Positions 25,677-34,079 of a stretch of DNA of 64,000 nucleotides are shown piece by piece. The translations under genes were made by a program, and so were the position numbers. The notes under the pieces were generated by a model that saw nothing but the letters and a program-made list of their open reading frames with translations, did no database searches and was not told the DNA's origin. The stretch's first letter is position 1. Each line of letters starts with the position of its first letter. Where the stretch lies: positions 496,001-560,000 of the forward strand of contig NZ_JACRWD010000001.1 of the NCBI RefSeq assembly GCF_014306135.1, given 5' to 3'. The DNA comes from Paraclostridium hominis. Its GTDB lineage: Bacteria; Bacillota; Clostridia; Peptostreptococcales; Peptostreptococcaceae.

Positions 25677-26495
25677 ATGGGGTTAAAAAATAAGGTTTTA
25701 GGTCTAATATTAATAAGTACAATAACATTAGGAATTGTGGGATGCAATAACCAAGAAACTAGTGGTAAACAAAATACTGTTGTAAAAACAGATGATTCTT
25801 TTATAGCAGATTTTGAAAAAGCTATAAATAAAAGATGGGATGAACAAGATAAACTAGAAAAGAAAGCTACAAATAGTATGAACTATACAGAAGAACAGTA
25901 TGTTAAAGAGACTACAAAAATCTTGGAAGAAGAGATAAATATTATGAAAACTAATCTTGAAAATGTTGAAGATAAAGATTTAAAGAAATTAGGCAATGAT
26001 TATATAAATGGAGTTAAAAAACAAATAGAAGCAAACAAAACAAACGATATAGAGTTAATGGATAAGTACTTGAAAGAATCTGATAAATTAAGAAAGCCAG
26101 CATTAATATCTATGGTTGATGATTATAAAATAAAAGTGAAAGATGCACATCAACAAACGTATAAAGATTTTAAAGAACAAGCTACAGTTATAAATAAGGA
26201 GAATGAGGCACAAGTATTTGCAGATAAATTAGCTAGAGAGACAGTTTTTGAAAAATCTACTGATGGATTTGGAGAAACTGTATTTTCAGGAATAGTAGAA
26301 AATACTTCTAAAATAGATTATAAATCAGTGTCATATAAAGTACAGTATAAAGATGATGATGGAATTGTTATAGGCGACGATTATGTAATACTAGACAACT
26401 TTAGTCCTGGTGCTAAGCAAAAATTAGAGATGATGCCTTATAAGGATGGCGCTAATAGTGTAGTTGTGACTACGGATTGGTTTGAAACAAAATAA
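25677..26495 (+). CDS. Lipoprotein with FxLYD-like C-terminal domain
   Basis: A 272-residue lipoprotein: signal with lipobox GIVGC (cysteine about 22), a long charged helical middle (residues 45-170), and a C-terminal beta-sandwich-like part (about 190-272). The last part has GIVENTSKIDYKSVSYKVQY and PGAKQKLEM, typical of FxLYD/DUF3426-like surface domains. The ATG at 25677 follows GGGGGGAAG. Role unknown. Confidence 0.7.
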   Translation: MGLKNKVLGLILISTITLGIVGCNNQETSGKQNTVVKTDDSFIADFEKAINKRWDEQDKLEKKATNSMNYTEEQYVKETTKILEEEINIMKTNLENVEDKDLKKLGNDYINGVKKQIEANKTNDIELMDKYLKESDKLRKPALISMVDDYKIKVKDAHQQTYKDFKEQATVINKENEAQVFADKLARETVFEKSTDGFGETVFSGIVENTSKIDYKSVSYKVQYKDDDGIVIGDDYVILDNFSPGAKQKLEMMPYKDGANSVVVTTDWFETK

Positions 26496-26610
26496 AATAT
26501 ATCAGTGTGGATTATATATTTACATATGCCTATTTATGTTGATATCTAGAATAATATATATTAAAAAATTGAAACCCAATACCTTGTAAAATACGATGTA
26601 TAGGTTTATA

Positions 26611-26790
26611 TTATAAATGTATCTTTGAAGCCTTTTGATAGGCTTCATTTTTTACTTTTACGGCATTTAATTTATTTTTAAATTACCCTTTTTGCAGTTT
26701 ATTGTTCTGATCAGTACATATGAGTACTTATAAAGTAATTGCAGGATTTTTTAGGGGCTTTAGTATTTGAAAAATTTATTTGAAGTATTA
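26611..26790 (-). pseudogene. Amidase C-terminal remnant and flanking debris
   Basis: On the minus strand 26682-26611 reads FKNKLNAVKVKNEAYQKASK then IHL and a stop. The intact amidase ends FKDKNNAIRLKNEAISKGFK then DTYII. Beyond it a plus-strand AGTATTTGAAAAATT (about 26755) repeats the VFEK segment seen beside the intact cluster. The remaining sequence between the lipoprotein and hsdR has no gene and holds the hsdR promoter. Confidence 0.6.
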
Positions 26791-26951
26791 TGACTCGATG
26801 TTCATATTTTAAAAATATATAATCAACTCTATTAGATACATATTTTACATAGTAAATATTATAATTTTGTGGAAAATAATGTAAAATAAAATAATAAAAG
26901 GACGTATATTATATTTATTATTTAATAATTTTAATTATGGAGGGGTTACGA

Positions 26952-29900
26952 GTGTCAAACTTTAATTTTTTAGAAAAATGGCCTAATTTAAAAAAGTTAG
27001 GTGAGCAAGCGGAAAGATACATACTTACTGATCCTAACGCTACAATGTTAAAAACTAGAATGTTAGGGGAACAACTAATGGATTTATTGTTAGTTGTTTT
27101 AAAAGTAGAAATGGATAGATTTGCAAATCAAGATGATAAAATAAAAAAACTTAGAACTTTAAATATAAACACATCTATACCAGATTGGTTTAATATAGTA
27201 AGACTTCATGGTAATAAAGCAATGCATGAGGCTATGGATGATAAACAAAAAGCTAAAGAAGCTTTAATAGCAATGCACAAAGTGAGTGCTTGGTTTTATA
27301 TAAATGTTACTAAAGATAAGTCTATATTACCTTTAAAATTTAAAATGCCAACAACTAAAGCTAAAAAGGTATATAAACTAGAAGATTATCAACAAGAAAT
27401 AGAAAAAGTACAACTAGTAAATGAAGAAGAAGTAATAAAAGTAAAAGAAGAGACAAAACAAACTTCTATTATAAGTAATTATACAGAGCTTAAACAAGTA
27501 GAAGATATGTTAGACTTAGATGAAGCTGAAACTAGAAAGAAATTAATAGATGTACTATTAGAACAAGCTGGATGGAAAGTAAATGGAAGCAGTGTAGTAA
27601 AAGAGTATAAAATAGAAAATTATAAAGGGATAGATGGCAAAGTAGGATTTGCTGATTATGTACTACTTGATAAAAAAGATAATCCTATAGCAGTAATAGA
27701 AGCTAAAAAGACTATAGTAGATCCACATGTAGGAAAAGAACAGGCTAAAGCTTATGCTGATGGAATAGAGAAAATGAAAGGCATAAGACCTATAATATAT
27801 TATACAAATGGATATGAAACATATATGTGGGATGATAAATACAGTGCTCCAAGACAGGTTTGGGGATTTTATACATTAGAAGATTTAGAATATGAAATGT
27901 TTAAGCATAAAAATAGAAAATCACTTAGTAGCGTAGAGATTGATACAAATATAAGTGGAAGAAGCTATCAAATAGAAGGTATAAAAAGTGTATTTGAAAA
28001 ATTTGAAAATGGTCATAGAAAAGCACTAATTGTAATGGCTACAGGATGCGGAAAAACAAGGACTGTAATAGGACTTACAAAAGGGATGATAGAAGCAAAC
28101 TATGCAAAAAGAGTATTATTCTTAGCAGATAGAGATGAACTTGTAAATCAAGCTATGAAAGATAAAAGTAGTTTTAAAACATTTATGCCAAATACTCCAC
28201 AGATAAGGCTAACTGCAAAAACAAGTGAAGATAGAGAATCAGTTTTATATTTTTCAACTTATCAAACCATGATAAATTATTATCATGCTTTTAGCGTAGG
28301 ATTTTTTGACCTTATAATATGTGACGAATCTCATAGAAGTATATATAAGGTATATAGAGATATCTTAAACTACTTTGATGCTTATTTAGTTGGACTTACT
28401 GCAACACCAGTAGGATTTATAAATAGAAATACATTTAAACTATTTGATTGTGATGATACAGATCCTACATTCTCTTATGGATATGAGGAAGCTGTAACTC
28501 ATAAACCACCATATCTTTTAAAATACAAAGCTAAAGATGCTACTACAGAATTTTTAAGAAAAGGTATAAAGTGGAATAATTTAAGTGAAAAGCAAAAAAG
28601 AGAATTAGAAGAAGATGGATTAGATGAGGAAAAAGTAGACTTTGATAAAAATGCACTAGAAGAGTTTGTTACTAATAAGGATACAAATAGAAAAATACTA
28701 AAAAACTTAATGGATAATGGTATTAAAGTAAAAGATGATATAGGAAAGAGTATAATATTTGCAAAAAATAAAAATCATGCAACATTACTTCAAAAACTAT
28801 TTGATGAAATGTATCCTCAATATAACGGAAATTTAGCTTGTATAATACATTCTGCTGTAACAAATAAAGATGAAGTACTTAAAAGATTTAAAGAAGAAGA
28901 TAGACCAAGAATTGCTATATCAGTAGATATGCTAGATACAGGAATAGATGTTCCAGAAGTAGTGAACTTAGTATTTGCAAAACCAATATACTCAAAAGTT
29001 AAGTTCTTACAGATGATAGGAAGAGGAACAAGATTATGTCCTAACTTATTCGGAGAAGGAATGGACAAAAAAGAGTTTTACATATTTGACCATTGGCAAA
29101 ACTTTGAATTCTTTGATGAGAAACCAGATGGTATAATTCCTGTTGAAAGTAAATCATCACAGCAAATTAGATTTGAGTATAGAGTAAAACTTCTTGAAAT
29201 ATTAAAAAATAAAAGTCTAGAAGAAGAGGTTAAAGATCTAGTAAAATTAATAAGAGATGATATAAATGCATTACCAGAAAGATCAGTAGAAATAAGAAAA
29301 AATAAAAAACTTATAGATTCATTAAAACCTTATAATGTATGGGAAAATATAAATAAAAACTTAATTGATAAGTTAATGAAAAACATAGCTCCTCTTATGG
29401 GATGGATAGATACAGATGGTCAAAGAGAAGCTATACTATTTGATAATGCTATGTATAAAATGCAAATATTAAAACTTAATGATGATGTAAATATAATTTC
29501 TCATGTAGCTAAGGTAATTGACAATTTATCTAGACTTAATACAAATATGAATCAATTTAATTCAACTAGAGATTATATAAAACAGTTGTTAAAAATTGAA
29601 AAATGGAATGATTTAAATTATAAAGAGATAGAAGAAATAAGAGTTCTTTTAAGAGATTTAATGAAATATAAATCTAAAAATCAAAAAACATTTGTAGAGC
29701 TAGATATAAAAGATAGTGAATTAATTATAAAAGATATTGATACAAGTGATGATTATGCTAAGGTAAATGTTGATGCATATGTAGAAAGAGTAAAAGCTGC
29801 CTTAGAAAAAGAAATGAATATGAACCTTGTTATTCAAAAAATAAGAAAAGGAAAAAGTATAACAAGTAAGGAATTAGATATGATTTATGATATATTTAAC

Positions 29901-30263
29901 TCTGGAAAGTTAGAATTTAGTATAGATGAATTAGCCGAAAAATCTAAGGTAAGTAAAGAAGATTTAGTAGGTATAATTAGAAAGTTTGTAGGTGTTGATG
30001 AAGAAGAATTAACAGCTAAATTTGACGAGTTTATAAATGAACATCACTCAAAAATTAGTGTTAAACAAATGAATATGATTAAAATGATAAAAGATGATAT
30101 ACTTAAAAATAAAGGAATTTCATTTGCATCTTTATTTGAAGGCAAGTATACTACTTTAAGTAAAGATGGCATAAGTGGTATATTTACAGGAAAGCTTGAA
30201 GATGAAGTATTTGACCTGATAGAGCCATATAAAACAGAAGCAGAAGACAATATATATGCATAA
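26952..30263 (+). CDS. hsdR: Type I restriction enzyme R subunit
   Basis: An 1103-residue restriction and DNA-translocation subunit. In order: an N-terminal DUF4145-like helical part, a PD-(D/E)XK nuclease (GFADYVLLDKKDNPIAVIEA, with D235 and the E-x-K at about 250-252), a superfamily 2 motor with Walker A ATGCGKT (about 363-369), DESH box (about 458-461), LTATP, and later helicase motifs (LDTGIDVPEV; QMIGRGTRL). The C-terminal 300 residues probably bind the methylase. A GTG start at 26952 is chosen because GGAGGGG lies 6 bases before it and overlaps an earlier ATG. It is the first of three restriction genes, with hsdM 19 bases downstream. Confidence 0.95.
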   Translation: MSNFNFLEKWPNLKKLGEQAERYILTDPNATMLKTRMLGEQLMDLLLVVLKVEMDRFANQDDKIKKLRTLNINTSIPDWFNIVRLHGNKAMHEAMDDKQKAKEALIAMHKVSAWFYINVTKDKSILPLKFKMPTTKAKKVYKLEDYQQEIEKVQLVNEEEVIKVKEETKQTSIISNYTELKQVEDMLDLDEAETRKKLIDVLLEQAGWKVNGSSVVKEYKIENYKGIDGKVGFADYVLLDKKDNPIAVIEAKKTIVDPHVGKEQAKAYADGIEKMKGIRPIIYYTNGYETYMWDDKYSAPRQVWGFYTLEDLEYEMFKHKNRKSLSSVEIDTNISGRSYQIEGIKSVFEKFENGHRKALIVMATGCGKTRTVIGLTKGMIEANYAKRVLFLADRDELVNQAMKDKSSFKTFMPNTPQIRLTAKTSEDRESVLYFSTYQTMINYYHAFSVGFFDLIICDESHRSIYKVYRDILNYFDAYLVGLTATPVGFINRNTFKLFDCDDTDPTFSYGYEEAVTHKPPYLLKYKAKDATTEFLRKGIKWNNLSEKQKRELEEDGLDEEKVDFDKNALEEFVTNKDTNRKILKNLMDNGIKVKDDIGKSIIFAKNKNHATLLQKLFDEMYPQYNGNLACIIHSAVTNKDEVLKRFKEEDRPRIAISVDMLDTGIDVPEVVNLVFAKPIYSKVKFLQMIGRGTRLCPNLFGEGMDKKEFYIFDHWQNFEFFDEKPDGIIPVESKSSQQIRFEYRVKLLEILKNKSLEEEVKDLVKLIRDDINALPERSVEIRKNKKLIDSLKPYNVWENINKNLIDKLMKNIAPLMGWIDTDGQREAILFDNAMYKMQILKLNDDVNIISHVAKVIDNLSRLNTNMNQFNSTRDYIKQLLKIEKWNDLNYKEIEEIRVLLRDLMKYKSKNQKTFVELDIKDSELIIKDIDTSDDYAKVNVDAYVERVKAALEKEMNMNLVIQKIRKGKSITSKELDMIYDIFNSGKLEFSIDELAEKSKVSKEDLVGIIRKFVGVDEEELTAKFDEFINEHHSKISVKQMNMIKMIKDDILKNKGISFASLFEGKYTTLSKDGISGIFTGKLEDEVFDLIEPYKTEAEDNIYA

Positions 30264-30282
30264 TTAGAAAGAGAGGAAGTAC

Positions 30283-31830
30283 ATGCTTAATTCAGAAATA
30301 AGAAGTAAAATAGACAGATTATGGGATAGCTTTTGGTCAGGGGGGATATCTAACCCCCTAACTGTCGTAGAGCAAATATCATATCTATTATTTATAAAAA
30401 AACTAGATGATGCGGAAATTGCAAAAGAAAAGAAAGCAGCAAGAATAAGAAGACCATATAAAACAGTATTTGAAAGATATGTAGAAAATATGGATGAAAA
30501 TGATAGAAATAGATTAGATGTAAAACCAGATAATTTAAGATGGTCAGAATTTGCAAACTACAATTCAGAAGAAATGTTTAAAAATATGCAAGATAAAGTA
30601 TTTACATTTTTAAAAACATATTCAGATGAAGATAGTATATTTGCAAATCAAATGAAAGATGCTGTGTTTTTAATTCAAAAACCAACTTTATTATACGAAG
30701 CAGTTCAGTTAATAAATAGTATAAACTTAGATGATAATGATACAAACGGAGATCTATACGAATATCTATTATCAAAACTAGCAACAGCAGGAGTTAATGG
30801 TCAGTTTAGAACTCCAAGACACATAATAAATATGATGGTTGAACTAATGGATCCTACTATAGAAGATGTTATAACAGACCCATCTTGTGGTACAGCAGGA
30901 TTTTTAGTTAGTTCTAGTGAGTACATACTTAGAAAATATACAGATAAAGAAAGTGTATTTACTGATGAAGAAGGAATTTTACACGATAAAATAGGTGATT
31001 TAATAGATGAAAGAGGATGGGATCATTATAGAAATAAAATGTTTAATGCAACAGAATTTGACCCATCTATGTTTAGAATAGCGGCTATGAACTTAATGCT
31101 TCATGGTATAGAAAATCCTCAAATAACTCAAGTTGATGCTTTATCTAGTCAATATGATGAAGAAGATAAATATTCTTTAGTGCTTGCTAACCCTCCTTTT
31201 AAAGGAAGTATAGATGAGCAAGATATAAACAAAAGTTTAAGAAGTGTTGTAAAAACTAAAAAGACAGAATTATTATTCTTAGCACTTATAGATAGAATCC
31301 TTGATATGGGTGGTAGAGGTGCTGTAATAGTTCCTGATGGAGTGTTATTTGGTTCTTCTAAAGCTCATAAGGATGTTAGAAAAAAGATTATAGAAGAATG
31401 TGAATTAAAAGCTGTTATATCTATGCCGAGTGGTGTGTTTAAACCTTATGCTGGGGTTTCTACGGGAATACTTATATTTACTAAAGGTGGAGAAACTGAT
31501 AAGGTATGGTTATATGATATGCAAGCTGATGGGTATAGCTTAGATGATAAGAGAAATGAGATAGAAGCTAATGATATACCTGATATTATAGAGAGCTTTA
31601 AAAAGTGTATGGATGATAAAAACTTAGAGCCAAGTAAGGAAGATAAGTGGTTCTTTGTTGATAAGAAAGAGATAGTTGATAATGGATATGATTTAAGTAT
31701 TAATAAGTATAAAGAGATAGAGTATGAAGAAGTTGTTTATGAAGATCCAGAGGTAATAATGGAGAAGCTTGAAAAGCTTGAGGAAGAGATTAGCAGAGGT
31801 CTTTCTGAGCTTAGGGGGATACTTCGTTAG
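30283..31830 (+). CDS. hsdM: Type I restriction system methyltransferase subunit
   Basis: A 515-residue N6-adenine methyltransferase. An N-terminal helical HsdM domain (residues 1-150) is followed by the catalytic domain with the S-adenosylmethionine site DPSCGTAGF (199-207) and the catalytic NPPF (303-306). AGAGAGGAAG precedes the ATG. With hsdS it forms the modification complex and with hsdR the restriction complex. Unusually, 149 bases with a large inverted repeat separate it from hsdS, while in most type I systems the two are close or overlap. Confidence 0.95.
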   Translation: MLNSEIRSKIDRLWDSFWSGGISNPLTVVEQISYLLFIKKLDDAEIAKEKKAARIRRPYKTVFERYVENMDENDRNRLDVKPDNLRWSEFANYNSEEMFKNMQDKVFTFLKTYSDEDSIFANQMKDAVFLIQKPTLLYEAVQLINSINLDDNDTNGDLYEYLLSKLATAGVNGQFRTPRHIINMMVELMDPTIEDVITDPSCGTAGFLVSSSEYILRKYTDKESVFTDEEGILHDKIGDLIDERGWDHYRNKMFNATEFDPSMFRIAAMNLMLHGIENPQITQVDALSSQYDEEDKYSLVLANPPFKGSIDEQDINKSLRSVVKTKKTELLFLALIDRILDMGGRGAVIVPDGVLFGSSKAHKDVRKKIIEECELKAVISMPSGVFKPYAGVSTGILIFTKGGETDKVWLYDMQADGYSLDDKRNEIEANDIPDIIESFKKCMDDKNLEPSKEDKWFFVDKKEIVDNGYDLSINKYKEIEYEEVVYEDPEVIMEKLEKLEEEISRGLSELRGILR

Positions 31831-31845
31831 ACGATGGTCGCTCGC

Positions 31846-31915
31846 GATATAATAGTTGTTTCCTTCACACGAAATATTGCATATCTTAAGTGTTTCGTCA
31901 GTCAACTATTATATC
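31846..31915. repeat. Inverted repeat between hsdM and hsdS
   Basis: Perfect 13-base arms (31846-31858 and 31903-31915; GATATAATAGTTG and its complement) enclose an inner ACGAAA with TTTCGT stem. The element is flanked by an imperfect direct repeat, ACTTCGTTAG at the end of hsdM and ACTTCGCTAA at about 31917-31926. No T tract follows. It may be a small mobile element, an old recombination site, or an RNA hairpin that tunes hsdS expression. Confidence 0.65.
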
Positions 31916-31979
31916 ACTTCGCTAAGTTGATATTACTTGATATGGGAATTTTAAATAACAATTTATAAGGAGAAATACA

Positions 31980-33170
31980 ATGATATTTAATAATATAAAG
32001 TGTTCGGAAATTATAGATGTAAGAGATGGAACTCATGATTCCCCAAAGTACATAGATAGAGGCTATCCATTAATTACATCTAAAAATATAAAGAATAATA
32101 AAATAGATTTTGAAAATATAAGCTATATATCAAAAGAAGATTTTGAAAATATAAATAAAAGGTCATCTGTTGATAATGGAGATATACTTATGCCTATGAT
32201 AGGAACAGTAGGAAACCCAGTATTAGTAGATACTAATATTAAATTTGCTATAAAAAATGTAGCTTTATTTAAGTTGTCAAATAATGATTTAGTAGATGGC
32301 AAGTATTTTTATTATTTATTAAAATCTAGTTATGTAATAAGACAATTAGAACGATATAAAAGAGGAGGGACACAGTCTTTTGTTTCATTAAAAAACTTAA
32401 GGGAGCTAAAAGTACCAGTACCTAGTTTAGAAAAACAAGAAGAAATAGCTAATATTTTAGATAAAGCACAGGAGTTAATAGATAAAAGAAAATATCAAGT
32501 AGAATCATTAGATGAATTAGTTAAATCAAGATTTATCGAGATATTTGGTGATCCAGTTTTAAACTCTAAAGGATGGCAAAAATTACTTTGCAGAGATATT
32601 ACTTTAAAGATAGGTTCAGGAGCAACACCAAAAGGTGGTAATTCTAGCTATAAAGAAGAAGGTATTTCTTTAATTAGAAGTATGAATGTTCATAATAATA
32701 AATTTATAGATAAGGATTTAGCATTTATAGATGATGAACAGGCAGAAAAACTAAAAAATGTAACTATAGAAGAAAATGATGTGCTTTTAAATATTACTGG
32801 GGCATCTGTAGCAAGATGCTGTATTGTACCTAATGAATATATACCCGCAAGAGTGAATCAACATGTTGCTATAATACGTTGCAAAAATGAAAAAATACTT
32901 CCAAATTTTTTATCATATCAACTTACAAATATAAGTTATCAAAGATTATTGTGGGATATTGCAACAAGTGGAGGGGCAACGAGAGAAGCTATCACGAAAC
33001 AACAAATAGAAAAATTAGAATTAATAATTCCACCAATTGAAATTCAAAAGGAGTTTACAGCATTTATTCACCAAGTGGACAAATTGAAATTTAAAATGGA
33101 AAGTAGTTTAAAAGAATTAGAAAATAACTTTAATTCACTTATGCAAAAAGCATTTAATGGAGAATTATAA
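31980..33170 (+). CDS. hsdS: Type I restriction system specificity subunit
   Basis: A 396-residue DNA specificity subunit with two target recognition domains. TRD1 is about residues 1-145 and TRD2 about 205-360. Each is followed by a conserved helix (LEKQEEIANILDKAQELI and IEIQKEFTAFIHQVDKL). FGDPVLNSKGW at about 190 begins the second half, as in many HsdS proteins. AAGGAG precedes the ATG. Only one hsdS copy and no recombinase gene are present, so there is no sign of an active shuffling cassette in this window. Confidence 0.9.
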   Translation: MIFNNIKCSEIIDVRDGTHDSPKYIDRGYPLITSKNIKNNKIDFENISYISKEDFENINKRSSVDNGDILMPMIGTVGNPVLVDTNIKFAIKNVALFKLSNNDLVDGKYFYYLLKSSYVIRQLERYKRGGTQSFVSLKNLRELKVPVPSLEKQEEIANILDKAQELIDKRKYQVESLDELVKSRFIEIFGDPVLNSKGWQKLLCRDITLKIGSGATPKGGNSSYKEEGISLIRSMNVHNNKFIDKDLAFIDDEQAEKLKNVTIEENDVLLNITGASVARCCIVPNEYIPARVNQHVAIIRCKNEKILPNFLSYQLTNISYQRLLWDIATSGGATREAITKQQIEKLELIIPPIEIQKEFTAFIHQVDKLKFKMESSLKELENNFNSLMQKAFNGEL

Positions 33171-33176
33171 AACTTG

Positions 33177-33210
33177 TAAAAGGAGAGTGAAATATCACTC
33201 TCCTTTTTAT
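33177..33210 (+). terminator. Terminator of the hsd operon
   Basis: AAAGGAGAGTGA pairs with TCACTCTCCTTT around a 4-base loop and is followed by T residues. Confidence 0.9.
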
Positions 33211-33290
33211 ATAAAAACTTAAAAGTACAAGTAACCTATCTATTTATATAAAAATATAATAAATATATTAATATAAATAGGGGGAAGTTT

Positions 33291-33836
33291 ATGGATAGAA
33301 GAAAAGTTGATATAAGTCTTATAACAAAAAGTGTAAAAAAAGCATATCATAAAGATATGATAGATTTTCATAATCATTATAGATTAACAACTAGAAATGG
33401 AGATCCAGGTATAAGGTGGGATTTTATAAATACAAATATAGATGATAATTTTAAAGAAGATATATATAAAACACTATTGGTAAAGAGAGGATATTGGAAT
33501 CAAATAGTGGTATATAATACATATGATCAAAGATTATATTTTGTTATGAGAGAAAGTAGATACCAAGAAGTTAAAAAAGATAAAAAGAGAAAAAATTTAC
33601 ATTTAATACAAATGCTAGGATCAGTTAATGAAAAAGATAAAAGTGAAGCTAAAGTTATTCTTAAACAGAAGTTACCAGAGTATATATCTAAAGCTAAAGA
33701 ATATATATTAATAACTTATGAGTATAATGAAAATAATAATAAGTTTGACTTTGTATGTAGAAAAATAACGCCTAAATTTAAATGTAGTTATGAAGAAAAA
33801 TGGGATAGTAATTTAATAATAGAAGAAGTTAATTAA
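33291..33836 (+). CDS. Unrecognised protein in the restriction island
   Basis: A 181-residue soluble protein that I do not recognise. It is basic in the middle (KKDKKRKN), with an N-terminal helical part, aromatic strands (WNQIVVYNTYDQRLYFVMRE) and a C-terminal pair of strands (YILITYEYNENNNKFDFVCR). The strand-rich pattern suggests a small alpha/beta fold. GGGGGAAG precedes the ATG. It has its own terminator and lies between the restriction operon and the FRG gene, so a defence or regulatory role is possible but not shown. Confidence 0.65.
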   Translation: MDRRKVDISLITKSVKKAYHKDMIDFHNHYRLTTRNGDPGIRWDFINTNIDDNFKEDIYKTLLVKRGYWNQIVVYNTYDQRLYFVMRESRYQEVKKDKKRKNLHLIQMLGSVNEKDKSEAKVILKQKLPEYISKAKEYILITYEYNENNNKFDFVCRKITPKFKCSYEEKWDSNLIIEEVN

Positions 33837-33852
33837 AAGATACTTTATTTAT

Positions 33853-33884
33853 TGAAAGAGTAAGAATGAATTCTTACTCTTTTT
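33853..33884 (+). terminator. Terminator of the unrecognised island gene
   Basis: AAAGAGTAAGAA pairs with TTCTTACTCTTT around a 4-base loop, followed by T residues. Confidence 0.9.
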
Positions 33885-33904
33885 TATTTTAGATTTTAGT
33901 ATTG

Positions 33905-33960
33905 ATAAAGAAATTGCATTTGATATAAAGTCTATTTCTATAAACATAAGAATTTTTATT
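33905..33960 (-). pseudogene. Amidase active-site fragment
   Basis: A 22-base stretch at 33922-33943 is identical to 23455-23476 of the intact amidase. On the minus strand it encodes IEIDFIS, the catalytic-glutamate motif, and the next codon also matches (IEIDFISN). The flanks have decayed. This is a third relic of the amidase cluster, placed just upstream of the FRG gene. Confidence 0.45.
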
Positions 33961-34079
33961 TTGACTTTGATGATGTCTATAATATAACTACATATTTAAA
34001 TAAACTACAATAAATGATAAAATTAAATAGAATAATTGGAAAAATTAGGAACTGGTTTGTTATATAGGGGTGATATGTT

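Noticed and set aside
24187..26495. The two lipoproteins as a recent duplication
   Set aside because: Apart from lipobox signals and charge, they share no clear sequence words, and their domain layouts differ.
31980..33170. Phase-variable hsdS shuffling cassette
   Set aside because: Only one hsdS gene is present, with no recombinase and no second set of recognition domains; the inverted repeat lies upstream of the gene and not inside it.
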